Positions 11,159-19,396 of a stretch of 37,009 bases of DNA are shown here, piece by piece. Numbering within the stretch: position 1 is the stretch's first letter; every line of letters starts with the position of its first letter. This DNA comes from an uncultured Bacteroidales bacterium (GTDB taxonomy: Bacteria > Bacteroidota > Bacteroidia > Bacteroidales > Bacteroidaceae). The position numbers were made by a program, and so were the translations under genes. The notes below the pieces were generated by a model that searched no databases, had not been told where the DNA came from, and worked only from the letters and a program-made list of their open reading frames with translations. Location: positions 1 through 37,009 of the forward strand of contig CACXEH010000039.1 in NCBI GenBank assembly GCA_902766625.1. The letters are read 5' to 3'.

Positions 11159-11719
11159 ATGACAGTAACACTTCTGTTAGTACGCCACGGACAGACAGAG
11201 GACAACGTAGCCCGTCGTATACAGGGACAACATCCCGGCAAACTGACTGAAGAAGGCAAGAAGCAAGCTGAAAGAATAGGAGCGTTACTTGAACAGAAAC
11301 ATATAGACATATTCGTTTCCAGCGACTTAAAGCGTGCGAAAGATACAGCACATATCATCAATCAGACACTGCGGCTAAAGCTCATTACAGACCCACTGCT
11401 GAGAGAGCGTGATTTTGGCAGATACACAGGAATGCCTTATGGTGTGAACATATCACCGGATGCTACTGATGTCGAATCAGTTGCACAACTCTATGACCGG
11501 GCAAAAAGATGGATGCGACAGATATGTACAGAGTATAACAATAAAACGGTTTTGGCTGTCAGTCATGGTTTGTTTCTTAGAGTCCTACAGAGTGCCTACC
11601 TCAACAAGCCACTCAAAGAGATAGAACCCATGAACAACACTGAAATCAGAGAATTCGTTATACAAACACCTTTAAGCCTCTCTGATGACGACAATGAAAT
11701 CGGGGCATTTGAAAGTTAA
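11159..11719 (+). CDS. Histidine phosphatase superfamily (phosphoglycerate-mutase-like) protein
   Basis: A cytosolic phosphatase of the RHG family, 186 residues without a signal peptide. It has the phospho-acceptor motif LVRHGQTEDN (Arg9, His10), the helper Arg59 (DLKRA), Glu83 (RERDFG) and the second histidine His136 (SHGLF). This full set implies an active phosphatase rather than a remnant. The family covers 2,3-bisphosphoglycerate mutases, alpha-ribazole phosphatase and broad-range sugar phosphatases; which one cannot be decided. It lies 9 bases after the nuclease gene and 15 bases before the transporter gene. Confidence 0.88.
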   Translation: MTVTLLLVRHGQTEDNVARRIQGQHPGKLTEEGKKQAERIGALLEQKHIDIFVSSDLKRAKDTAHIINQTLRLKLITDPLLRERDFGRYTGMPYGVNISPDATDVESVAQLYDRAKRWMRQICTEYNNKTVLAVSHGLFLRVLQSAYLNKPLKEIEPMNNTEIREFVIQTPLSLSDDDNEIGAFES

Positions 11720-11734
11720 TTCTACTCAAACAAT

Positions 11735-13105
11735 ATGAACGACCAAAACAATTTTGCCGGTAAAATCGGAGCAATCTTAGCCACGGCAGGTTCCGCAGTA
11801 GGTTTAGGTAACATCTGGCGTTTCCCAACCGAGGCAGGCGCAAATGGCGGAGCAGCATTTCTGCTCATATATATCAGTTTCATGCTTCTGCTGGCTACGC
11901 CCATTATGATTGCAGAATTCACCATCGGCCGACACGGGCAGAGCGATGTCATGCATGCCTTTGAATCAATGAGCAACGGCAAAAAAGATTGGCGGTATAT
12001 GGGCTACTTGCCTGTCATAGCCGGCATACTCGTCTTGAGTTATTATGCCGTTGTTGCGGGCTGGACATTGGAGTATGCTTTCAGGGCTGGAATAAACGAT
12101 TTCATCGGTAAAACACAGGAAGAGTTCACGCAAGACTTCATCGCCTTTTCGTCCAATCCGCTCAAACCACTGACATGGCTTTTCCTTATCCTTGCATTGA
12201 CATTTGGAATTGTTGCCTTAGGTGTGCAAAAGGGCATTGAGCGAGGTGCCAAGATAATGATGCCTACCCTCTTTGTCTTTTTGGCTATTTTGGCGATTTG
12301 CTCGCTGACTCTGCCAAATGCCTCACTGGGCCTCAACTTCTTATTTAAACCAGACTTTTCCAAAGTCAACAGTTCCACAATCCTGTCTGCCATGGGACAA
12401 TCATTCTTCACGCTCAGCGTCGGTATATGTTGTCTGTGTACCTATGCCTGCTATTTTAGGAAGGATGTCAATTTAATTAAAGATGGCTTTAAAGTTGCCG
12501 CTATCGACACCTTGGTCGCCATCATGTCAGGAGTCATTATTTTCCCTGCGGTTTACTCTATTCCAGGACTGTCACCCGATGCAGGCCCCTCGTTGGTGTT
12601 TATCACATTGCCAAATGTCTTCCAAGAGGTTTTTAGCGGTTTGCCCGTCATCGCATACCTGTTTTCACTGATGTTTTATCTGTTACTCGTCATGGCGGCA
12701 CTGACATCATCCATCTCCATGCTGGAGATGTCCGCGGCATATTTTCACAAGGAAAAAGGCATGAGCCGGCCAAAAGCAGCATTAATCATGTCGCTAATAT
12801 GCCTTGTCCTCGGTGCAGCCTGTTCCTTGTCTTTTGGGATATGGCAGGATATAACCATCTTTGGTATGGGCTTCTTTGATTTGTTTGATTTTCTCGTCGC
12901 CAAGCTGTTAATGCCTATCGGTGGCCTGCTTATATGTATCTATTTAGGATGGATTGTTGATAATAAAGATGTATATGACGAACTGACCAATAATGGTACA
13001 ATAGCACAACCATTATATCCATATTTCCGTTTTATCATTAGATACTTTGCACCCATCTGCATTGCTATGATTTTCATTACTGAGATAGGGCTTTTGAAGA
13101 TTTAA
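11735..13105 (+). CDS. Sodium-dependent transporter of the NSS (SNF) family
   Basis: An inner-membrane Na+-coupled symporter of the neurotransmitter:sodium symporter family, usually importing amino acids or related amines. The 456 residues contain about eleven transmembrane helices, close in length to bacterial MhsT-type members. The first helix carries the Na+/substrate signature GSAVGLGNIWRFP, followed by GANGGAAFLLIY and IAEFTIGRHG. It is third in the nuclease operon; why an amino-acid-type carrier would be co-expressed with a nuclease is unclear. A strong terminator follows at 13144-13189. Confidence 0.93.
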   Translation: MNDQNNFAGKIGAILATAGSAVGLGNIWRFPTEAGANGGAAFLLIYISFMLLLATPIMIAEFTIGRHGQSDVMHAFESMSNGKKDWRYMGYLPVIAGILVLSYYAVVAGWTLEYAFRAGINDFIGKTQEEFTQDFIAFSSNPLKPLTWLFLILALTFGIVALGVQKGIERGAKIMMPTLFVFLAILAICSLTLPNASLGLNFLFKPDFSKVNSSTILSAMGQSFFTLSVGICCLCTYACYFRKDVNLIKDGFKVAAIDTLVAIMSGVIIFPAVYSIPGLSPDAGPSLVFITLPNVFQEVFSGLPVIAYLFSLMFYLLLVMAALTSSISMLEMSAAYFHKEKGMSRPKAALIMSLICLVLGAACSLSFGIWQDITIFGMGFFDLFDFLVAKLLMPIGGLLICIYLGWIVDNKDVYDELTNNGTIAQPLYPYFRFIIRYFAPICIAMIFITEIGLLKI

Positions 13106-13143
13106 GTTTCTCAAATCTGCCCCTATCGTTATAACAGCATAAA

Positions 13144-13189
13144 AAAAGAAAAGAGTTTATCTAACTGTTTAGATAAACTCTTTTCTTTT
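13144..13189. terminator. Bidirectional terminator with a 21-bp perfect stem
   Basis: Positions 13144-13164 pair without mismatch with 13169-13189 around a 4-nt loop. A/T-rich stem ends give U tracts on both strands. It serves the NSS operon from the left and the tRNA pair from the right; the tRNA-Glu 3' end is at 13191. Confidence 0.88.
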
Positions 13190-13190
13190 G

Positions 13191-13264
13191 TAGCGCCTAG
13201 GGGATTCGAACCCCTGATCTTCTGCGTGAGAGGCAGACGTCCAAGACCACTAGACGAAGGCGCC
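13191..13264 (-). tRNA. tRNA-Glu (anticodon CTC)
   Basis: A 74-nt cloverleaf on the minus strand. The acceptor stem is GGCGCCT/AGGCGCT, with a G-U pair at 1-72. The anticodon stem TCTGC/GCAGA encloses CTCTCAC, giving anticodon CTC (Glu, GAG). The T-arm is AGGGG-TTCGAAT-CCCCT. The terminal G-U pair is unusual. It is probably co-transcribed after tRNA-Ser. Confidence 0.93.
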
Positions 13265-13279
13265 ATATTGATGTTTTTG

Positions 13280-13367
13280 CGGAAGCTACTGGATTCGAAC
13301 CAGTGGACCGATAAACTCGGTCGGCAGTTTAGCAAACTGCTGGTTTAAGCCACTCACCCAAACTTCC
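13280..13367 (-). tRNA. tRNA-Ser (anticodon GCT)
   Basis: An 88-nt class II tRNA on the minus strand. The acceptor is GGAAGTT/AGCTTCC with discriminator G. The anticodon stem GCAGT/ACTGC encloses TTGCTAA, giving GCT (Ser, AGC/AGU). The long variable arm has a 5-bp stem (GACCG/CGGTC). It sits 15 bases upstream of tRNA-Glu in the same direction. Confidence 0.95.
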
Positions 13368-13392
13368 AATCCGCATTACGCTAAATGCGATG

Positions 13393-13400
13393 CAAAAGTA
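13393..13400 (-). promoter_or_regulatory. -7 box of the tRNA-Ser/tRNA-Glu unit
   Basis: On the minus strand this is TACTTTTG (TAnnTTTG), 25 bases before the tRNA-Ser 5' end. A TTTG lies 24 bases further upstream (13425-13428), a longer gap than usual. A small dyad CGCATT/AATGCG (13372-13377 and 13384-13389) lies between box and gene. Confidence 0.55.
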
Positions 13401-13477
13401 ATCAATATTTTTAAATCAGCGATACAAATATTGAAAAATTATTCTCAAGAAAATAACGTATGCTGGTTTATTTGCTG

Positions 13478-14149
13478 CTATTCAGCTATAAACTTATAAA
13501 AGTCTGGAACAGTTTTTTTGATATCCATACCTTTGCGGAATACGGCAGACGTTCCGCCGACAAACACATCAGCTCCTTGTGTCGCCATAAATTTAGCACG
13601 CTCCAAGGTGATATTGCCATCGGTGGAGATTAAGACATTATCTTTTCCCATATCTGCAAGATACGTTTTCATCTGCTTAACCTTATCCATAATACCCTCT
13701 ATCATCTTCCCGCCAGCAAATCCAGGACGCACCAACATAAGAAGGACAAGGTCAATGTCATCAACATATGGTTCTATCGCTTCAACCGGTGTCTCTGGAT
13801 TAAGAGCCAGGCCGACATGCACGCCCTTTGTTTTGAGCAAAGCCATATTTTTGTAAAGAATGTCTTTCTGTAACTCAACGTGGAGTGTCACATAATCCTT
13901 ACTGGAAAGATTAATACTATTGATGATGAACTCAGGGTCTTCTATCATCATATGTATATCAAACGGAGTATCAGATATCTTTCGCAGACCATTGACAAAG
14001 TCTGGGCCAAACGTCAGATTGGGAACGAGATGAGCGTCCATCATATCCAGATGAAACCAGTCTACGCCTCCATCCTCAAGATTTTTAACATCACGGGCAA
14101 CATTCATTAAGTCGCAACACATCAAAGAAACTGATAATTTCTTATTCAT
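13478..14149 (-). CDS. Ribulose-phosphate 3-epimerase family protein
   Basis: A cytosolic TIM-barrel ketose-phosphate 3-epimerase, 223 residues, the family's usual length. Visible motifs are FHLDMMDAHLVPN (His33, Asp35 as metal/catalytic residues), DIHMMI with the second metal histidine, VRPGFAGG (phosphate loop) and TDGNI, which carries the second catalytic aspartate. The departures DAH for DGH and DGNI for DGGI suggest a specialised paralogue rather than housekeeping Rpe, with a substrate such as allulose-6-phosphate or another ketose phosphate. It follows a glycerol-1-phosphate-dehydrogenase-like gene, but a terminator hairpin ends only 14 bases before its ATG. Confidence 0.85.
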   Translation of the reverse strand: MNKKLSVSLMCCDLMNVARDVKNLEDGGVDWFHLDMMDAHLVPNLTFGPDFVNGLRKISDTPFDIHMMIEDPEFIINSINLSSKDYVTLHVELQKDILYKNMALLKTKGVHVGLALNPETPVEAIEPYVDDIDLVLLMLVRPGFAGGKMIEGIMDKVKQMKTYLADMGKDNVLISTDGNITLERAKFMATQGADVFVGGTSAVFRKGMDIKKTVPDFYKFIAE

Positions 14150-14163
14150 ATTTGAATTGGATT

Positions 14164-14198
14164 AAAAAAGATAGTGCCTCCGCAACGGAAGCACTATC
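14164..14198 (-). terminator. Terminator or attenuator between the G1PDH-like and epimerase genes
   Basis: On the minus strand an 8-bp stem (GATAGTGC/GCACTATC, 14191-14198 with 14170-14177) continues past one mismatch into TCCG/CGGA around a 3-nt loop, followed by six U (14164-14169). It is 16 bases after the G1PDH-like stop codon and 14 before the epimerase start. Confidence 0.85.
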
Positions 14199-14214
14199 CG
14201 AAATATCATATTAC

Positions 14215-15561
14215 TTAAAACTCTAACTGGCCACCTTTGCCGAATGTCGCATGCAGCAGTTCATCATAGAAACATCCACGTTTAGCAAGGTCAAGAAGAT
14301 TGTAACGCCAACGCATCAACTGAACGAAGTCTGTGCGATAAAGCAGATATTTGCGGTTAACGCCAACATGTTCCGGTTCTGTCGGTGCGCCGACAATCTC
14401 AAACATTTTCTTCATCTTAGCATATGGATAAACCTGAGCTCTCAATTTTTCTTTCAACTCCGGCCAGATTTGCTTCAGTTTAGTCAGTTCCTTGCGGACA
14501 GTCTCTTTATCGCTGTACTTCTGTGTAATCTGGGTAAGACCGAGGTCTGGAGAGGGGAAATCTTCAAAAATAACACGTGCGCGCTCCTGCTCGTCTTCTA
14601 ATGACGGCCATGCAGCAACACACTTGTCAACATCAATTTTTGTCAAATCCATTTTCAGGAATTCGTCAAAGATAGCACACATCGTTAACGTGCCTACTGC
14701 TACCTGAAAACCATGGCTCTGCAGTTTGCCATGATAACGATGGTGAGTCATATCCATGATGTGACTATAGAGATGTTCACAGCAGGATGCGGGACGACTT
14801 GACTTGGCAGCCTGCATCGCAAAGCCACTCAGTGTCAATCCATTGAACAAATTAGCTATAGCGTCAGGATCTCCCTTAGCAACACCTTCGGGATTACTAA
14901 GCATCTCGTCCAAAACATCTTGCAATATGTGCCATGCTTCAGGTTGGATAGGCTCAATACCCGAGATTTCAGAAGCAATCATCCATTCACCGCCAGCCGG
15001 AACCTTTGCCGCCAAATCTGCGTAACCGGCTGCAGTCATCTCCTTGGGAGCATTTGCAAGGACATCAGTATCAGCAACAAGAGCTATCGGTGCAGGACAT
15101 TCAAAAGTCTGCTTTGCATTCTGGTATGTAATAGATGCGCCAAAAGAAGAATAGCCGTCAACAGAAGCCGCTGTTGCCACGCTCAGGTAACGCTGATTGT
15201 TCTGATGATATGCCGTAAGTTTGCAAATATCATTTATAACACCTGAACCGACAGAGACAGCAATGCGTCCTGAAGACTTCAGCACTTCATCAATCATTTC
15301 AATATATTTCCAGTCGGCATGAAACTCTTTGTCGGGAATAAGGAATTTATCCGTATCTATACCGGCCTGAACCATATGATTGTACACAACCTCACCTGCC
15401 GCTTTCCATGTATTATCGTCAGCAATAATGACTGCTTTCTTACCAGCAAAATGCTCATTGAAGATAGATGGCACTTGTTTGAGAACGTCCTTTCCTACTA
15501 CATAAGACTTTGTCTGAGTAGCAATCTTCAAACCACTTTTTATAAGTTCTTCGTTATTCAT
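14215..15561 (-). CDS. sn-glycerol-1-phosphate dehydrogenase-like protein (AraM/EgsA type)
   Basis: An NAD(P)- and metal-dependent dehydrogenase of the dehydroquinate-synthase-like fold, 448 residues, about 50 longer than AraM of Bacillus. The nucleotide-binding part has VSVGSGVINDICK, followed by the family block YLSVATAASVDGYSS and the metal-site region ADTDVLANAPKEM and AAGYADLAAK. A His-rich stretch (SHIMDMTHHRYHGK) supplies the remaining metal ligands. AraM-type enzymes reduce dihydroxyacetone phosphate to glycerol-1-phosphate. The pairing with a ketose-phosphate epimerase suggests polyol- or sugar-phosphate metabolism, but this is inference. It has its own -7 box at 15597-15604. Confidence 0.85.
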   Translation of the reverse strand: MNNEELIKSGLKIATQTKSYVVGKDVLKQVPSIFNEHFAGKKAVIIADDNTWKAAGEVVYNHMVQAGIDTDKFLIPDKEFHADWKYIEMIDEVLKSSGRIAVSVGSGVINDICKLTAYHQNNQRYLSVATAASVDGYSSFGASITYQNAKQTFECPAPIALVADTDVLANAPKEMTAAGYADLAAKVPAGGEWMIASEISGIEPIQPEAWHILQDVLDEMLSNPEGVAKGDPDAIANLFNGLTLSGFAMQAAKSSRPASCCEHLYSHIMDMTHHRYHGKLQSHGFQVAVGTLTMCAIFDEFLKMDLTKIDVDKCVAAWPSLEDEQERARVIFEDFPSPDLGLTQITQKYSDKETVRKELTKLKQIWPELKEKLRAQVYPYAKMKKMFEIVGAPTEPEHVGVNRKYLLYRTDFVQLMRWRYNLLDLAKRGCFYDELLHATFGKGGQLEF

Positions 15562-15596
15562 AATAAAAATATTTTAGTAAACTGATTTCTACTACG

Positions 15597-15604
15597 CAAA
15601 GTTA
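15597..15604 (-). promoter_or_regulatory. -7 box of the G1PDH-like gene
   Basis: TAACTTTG on the minus strand, 35 bases before the ATG. A TTG (15623-15625 on the minus strand) is 18 bases upstream, a plausible -33 element. Confidence 0.6.
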
Positions 15605-15648
15605 GCATTTTTATTGTAAACTCAAGGGCTTCTTTAACATCTTTATAT

Positions 15649-15656
15649 TAACTTTG
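15649..15656 (+). promoter_or_regulatory. -7 box of the Na/Pi cotransporter gene
   Basis: TAACTTTG, 31 bases before the ATG at 15688; the -33 region has no clear TTTG. Confidence 0.5.
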
Positions 15657-15687
15657 TAACAGAAATCGATAAAAAATACCAAGACAA

Positions 15688-17391
15688 ATGAATACTGTAA
15701 TGAATCTATTGAGCCTTATTGGAAGTTTGGGCTTATTCCTCTACGGAATGAAAATTATGAGTGAAGGATTGGAGAAATTTGCCGGAAACCAAATGCGTTC
15801 AATTCTAAAGTCCATGACAAAAAACAGGTTCTTTGGAGTACTTACAGGTATTTTGATTACAGCGCTTATTCAATCCAGTTCCGCCAGTACCGTCATGGTG
15901 GTAAGTTTTGTCAACGCCGGTTTAATGTCATTAACACAAGCCATAGGCGTTATCATGGGTGCAAATATCGGTACAACCATTACCGCATGGGTCATCAGTG
16001 CCATAGGATTTAAAGTCAACATCGTCGTATTTGCTTTGCCATTGCTGGCAGTTGGATTGCCGTTGATGTTCTCCAAAAAGAGCAATAGAAAATACATCGG
16101 AGAGTTTATTTTCGGTTTCTCTTTTCTTTTCATGGGTCTTAATTATCTGCAAGTTTCTGCCACCAATCTCAACATCGGGAATATCGTGGCAAATATTCTT
16201 GCCAATATGGCCGACGGAAGCTTTCTCACCATCATACTGTTTGTCTTTATTGGTACATTAGTTACTATGCTTGTTCAGGCATCAGCTGCGACAATGGCCA
16301 TAACGATGATGCTTTTTGACATGCAAATCGCCGGTTTTTCCTTTGAACTTGCTGCGGCGTTAGCCATGGGACAAAACATTGGAACAACAATCACTGCACT
16401 CATGGCATCATTTACCGGTAATACGCAAGCTCGTAGGGCGGCACTGGCCCATACGTTCTTTAATGTATTCGGCGTAGTTGTCATATTATTAATATTCTAT
16501 CCTTTCTGCGATGCTGTAAGGTGGTTCGTATTGAATGTCATGCATGTCACAAACAACGATTTGTACTTACTATCCACATTCCACTCGGCATTCAACATCT
16601 TCAACACACTTCTTCTGATTGGCTTTGTCAAACAAATTGAGAAAATTGTGTGTCGGTTGCTGCCACAGAAAGAAGAAAACCCGGAATATCGGTTGCGCTA
16701 CATCAGTGCCGGTTTGCTTTCCACCTCAGAGCTTTCCATCCTTCAGGCTCGCAAAGAAATCGTTGTCTTTGCAGAGCGATGCCAAAAGATGTTTGGATTT
16801 GTGAATGACCTACTCAATACTGACAAAGGACAAGAATTTAACTCCATCTTTACACGCATTGAGAAGTACGAGCAGATTACAGACAAGATGGACCTTGAGA
16901 TAGCCAATTACCTCAACAAAGTCAGCGAAGGTCGCCTCTCTGACGAATCCAAAGCCCAAATTTTGCATATGCTCCGTACTGTCAGCGAGTTGGAGAGTAT
17001 TGGAGACGCTTGCTTCAATATAGGGCGTACACTGAACAGGAAACGCCAATATACGCAAGAGAACTTTACTCCTAAACAATTTGAGCATATCAGCAATATG
17101 CTGATGCTTGTTAAGCAAGCCATGGATGAAATGGTCAACATCGTTTCACGCCCTGAAGGTCAGGAAATTGATCTTCACACCAGCTATAACCTTGAGAATG
17201 AAATCAACAACTATCGTAATCAACTCAAAAGCCAGAACATGGTGGACATCAACAACAAACTGTATGACTATCAGATTGGAACGTTCTATATAGATGTCAT
17301 AGGCGAATGTGAAAAAATGGGTGATTACATCATCAATGTTGTGCAAAGCATCAGCGGAACGAAAGAAGACCTTGTTCCAAAGGAGATTTAG
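15688..17391 (+). CDS. Na/Pi-cotransporter family protein with C-terminal PhoU-like domain
   Basis: An inner-membrane sodium-phosphate symporter of the NptA/PNaS family, 567 residues. The duplicated transport core shows LIQSSSASTVM (QSSS at 62-65) and the second copy LVQASAATMAI, each followed by a GANIGTT or GQNIGTT motif. About eight to ten hydrophobic helices end near residue 320. The remaining 240 or so residues are helical and soluble and resemble the PhoU-like domain seen in bacterial members. It stands alone with its own promoter. Its product would import phosphate released by the many exported phosphohydrolases encoded nearby (inference). Confidence 0.93.
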   Translation: MNTVMNLLSLIGSLGLFLYGMKIMSEGLEKFAGNQMRSILKSMTKNRFFGVLTGILITALIQSSSASTVMVVSFVNAGLMSLTQAIGVIMGANIGTTITAWVISAIGFKVNIVVFALPLLAVGLPLMFSKKSNRKYIGEFIFGFSFLFMGLNYLQVSATNLNIGNIVANILANMADGSFLTIILFVFIGTLVTMLVQASAATMAITMMLFDMQIAGFSFELAAALAMGQNIGTTITALMASFTGNTQARRAALAHTFFNVFGVVVILLIFYPFCDAVRWFVLNVMHVTNNDLYLLSTFHSAFNIFNTLLLIGFVKQIEKIVCRLLPQKEENPEYRLRYISAGLLSTSELSILQARKEIVVFAERCQKMFGFVNDLLNTDKGQEFNSIFTRIEKYEQITDKMDLEIANYLNKVSEGRLSDESKAQILHMLRTVSELESIGDACFNIGRTLNRKRQYTQENFTPKQFEHISNMLMLVKQAMDEMVNIVSRPEGQEIDLHTSYNLENEINNYRNQLKSQNMVDINNKLYDYQIGTFYIDVIGECEKMGDYIINVVQSISGTKEDLVPKEI

Positions 17392-17471
17392 AAAACGCCT
17401 AGCTCTCCCCTGTTACGGGCAGACAATAGCGATAAACTGTTTTTGCGGATATTACGCATCGTATTTTTACA

Positions 17472-17524
17472 ATCCCCGATAGATATTATTTATCGGGGAT
17501 AATCGTTTACGTTTATCGGGGATA
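17472..17524 (+). repeat. Three copies of a TATCGGGGAT element (one inverted)
   Basis: ATCCCCGATA (17472-17481) pairs with TATCGGGGAT (17491-17500) around a 9-nt loop, and TTATCGGGGATA recurs at 17513-17524, 23 bases after its first copy at 17490-17501. It lies in the 257-bp gap between the convergent Na/Pi and GH123 genes. The function is unknown; it has no T tract and is not an obvious terminator. Confidence 0.75.
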
Positions 17525-17580
17525 GATACATGCATTTATTGTATAGACGGGATTACATACCCCTGCTGACACATTAACAA

Positions 17581-17610
17581 AGGCAGGCACTCTTTGAAGA
17601 ATACCTGCCT
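17581..17610. terminator. Probable bidirectional terminator between Na/Pi and GH123 genes
   Basis: AGGCAGG (17581-17587) pairs with CCTGCCT (17604-17610), with possible extra pairing (TCTT/AAGA) in the loop. T-rich bases follow on the plus strand, and TTTGTTAA follows the CCTGCC arm on the minus strand. It is about 40 bases past the GH123 stop. Confidence 0.65.
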
Positions 17611-17648
17611 TTATATGCGATGGTCACATTCACGCAACCATCAAAGAA

Positions 17649-19373
17649 TCACTTGGACAATTTATAAAGAACCGCCTCTGCTTTATTAACCATTTCTGCA
17701 GCATCATTCTCCGCAGGGAAGACGTTCGGTCTGAACATTTCAACCGTTTTGTTCAGCAGTTCCAATTTCGCCCCTTTGAGTTCAGTGCGCAATATCTTGA
17801 TTTTTTCAAAGTCCTGAATACCCTGCACAAGACGTTCCATTCTAATACTTGAGCCGCCGGGATATGCCAAAAAGCAGTCACCTGAAGCCCAAGTGCGGAA
17901 TCGTCCATCCTGGTTGGGTGCCTTAACCCAACTATTATATGCCCAGCGCAAATAGCCGTCATAACCAGCGGCCATGGCGTGCCAGCCCATAACTGTGGAC
18001 TCTGCCGGCGGTGAGAAAGTAAACGTATTGGGGCGCTCCGGTCCACAACAAGTATAAAATGTTACTTTCTTGCCAGATTCCTTGCGTACTCTCAAAACTT
18101 CCTCCGATAAAAGTTTGTGCTGATAAGTCACACTCAAATCATACATTTTCGGTTCAACCTCGGGATAATAGTCTGCGGCACCTTCAATACGGTAATTCGG
18201 GTCAGCCTTATACACAACATCCCATGCGGCGCGCAACATTTCCATCGGACGCTCGTCCATGGCTATACAAGTCTTGTCAAACCAGCCTTTCTGTTTCAAG
18301 TGGGCAGCAAAGTCCTTCAGAAATGGCAACAGAAAATCCGCATACTCCTGTGTGCCAGGCTTAAGTTTGAGCACACGGGTACAATTTACTGTCTCATCAA
18401 AATATTCAAAGGACAAATGCCACGGAACTATCGTGTAGCAATCAATTTGCTGATTAATACCGACACCCATCATAAACTCTACCCATTTATCAAATACAGT
18501 ATAATTGTATTCCCATTGACCGTTAAGTTTTTTCGTCTTACCAATCATGCTTTCAAACGGATCTTCTGTTTGTCCATTCCAGGGATGTTGGATTATGGAT
18601 GTGGTAATAACTTTCTGTCCAGCGTCCGCAAGCAGCTTCATAATAGGACGCATATGGTTGAAATGAGCCTCACTCCATAGTGGAACATTATAATAACGAG
18701 CGACAGCATATGGATTTTGCCACAAATCTAAATGGAACGACCAGTCTTTGGGCGCAGGTAGAACATGTTTATTGACCTCTACTACGAATGGAATAGTATA
18801 TTTCTTTCCATCACAATCGGCAGTCAATTCAGCAGTATACTTACCTGCAGCAGCATCTTGTGGTATGCGAATATCCAACCAGATCGGGCGCAGTGTCTGT
18901 GCCGGTATAGACATTTCCGGCAATGGAGACAATCTGTCCGCAACAAGCGAGGAGTCAAAATTGGCGTGATTGATGTGAACTTGGTCCACTTTGCCTGATT
19001 TGTTTCTGAAAGCATCAGCCAAAGCGTAACAAACAAAATATCTGTTGACCGCAGAAGCAGGTATTACCTTCTTGCCACATTTCAAATCACTCACTTTGAC
19101 AGAGAGGCGCCTGATAGCCTGCGGCGCCAATAACACCGCCTGAGCATTGACACGTTCTCCCCTCCAGCAATTTAGCTGAATTTTGGAAGAAAGCACCGGC
19201 ACTTCGTTACGCTGATAACGTTTGTCTATAGTACCCCAACCGAATGTAACGGTTTTGACATTCTGCCATGCATCAACCGGAGCGGGATTAGGGTCTTGCA
19301 ACTCAAATTCCCTGTCATTCGCCCATATCGGCAGACAGGCAACGAACATGAAAAATAAAAATAAATTACGCAT
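17649..19373 (-). CDS. Exported glycoside hydrolase, GH123/DUF4091-like
   Basis: A secreted protein of 574 residues with a signal peptide (MRNLFLFF..., cleaved near WAN at about 18). It has an N-terminal beta-sandwich (about 30-215), a barrel-like central part and a C-terminal DUF4091-type region with WAYNSW and FLAYPGG. GH123 enzymes are beta-N-acetylgalactosaminidases using substrate-assisted catalysis with an adjacent Asp-Glu pair; here the pair is Asp373-Glu374 in AMDERPME. The likely role is removal of N-acetylgalactosamine from host or bacterial glycans. A HAD phosphatase lies 23 bases upstream in the same direction. The fold assignment is fairly sure; the substrate is inferred from family. 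Confidence 0.82.
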   Translation of the reverse strand: MRNLFLFFMFVACLPIWANDREFELQDPNPAPVDAWQNVKTVTFGWGTIDKRYQRNEVPVLSSKIQLNCWRGERVNAQAVLLAPQAIRRLSVKVSDLKCGKKVIPASAVNRYFVCYALADAFRNKSGKVDQVHINHANFDSSLVADRLSPLPEMSIPAQTLRPIWLDIRIPQDAAAGKYTAELTADCDGKKYTIPFVVEVNKHVLPAPKDWSFHLDLWQNPYAVARYYNVPLWSEAHFNHMRPIMKLLADAGQKVITTSIIQHPWNGQTEDPFESMIGKTKKLNGQWEYNYTVFDKWVEFMMGVGINQQIDCYTIVPWHLSFEYFDETVNCTRVLKLKPGTQEYADFLLPFLKDFAAHLKQKGWFDKTCIAMDERPMEMLRAAWDVVYKADPNYRIEGAADYYPEVEPKMYDLSVTYQHKLLSEEVLRVRKESGKKVTFYTCCGPERPNTFTFSPPAESTVMGWHAMAAGYDGYLRWAYNSWVKAPNQDGRFRTWASGDCFLAYPGGSSIRMERLVQGIQDFEKIKILRTELKGAKLELLNKTVEMFRPNVFPAENDAAEMVNKAEAVLYKLSK

Positions 19374-19396
19374 AAGAATATTTAATTATTTACGAT

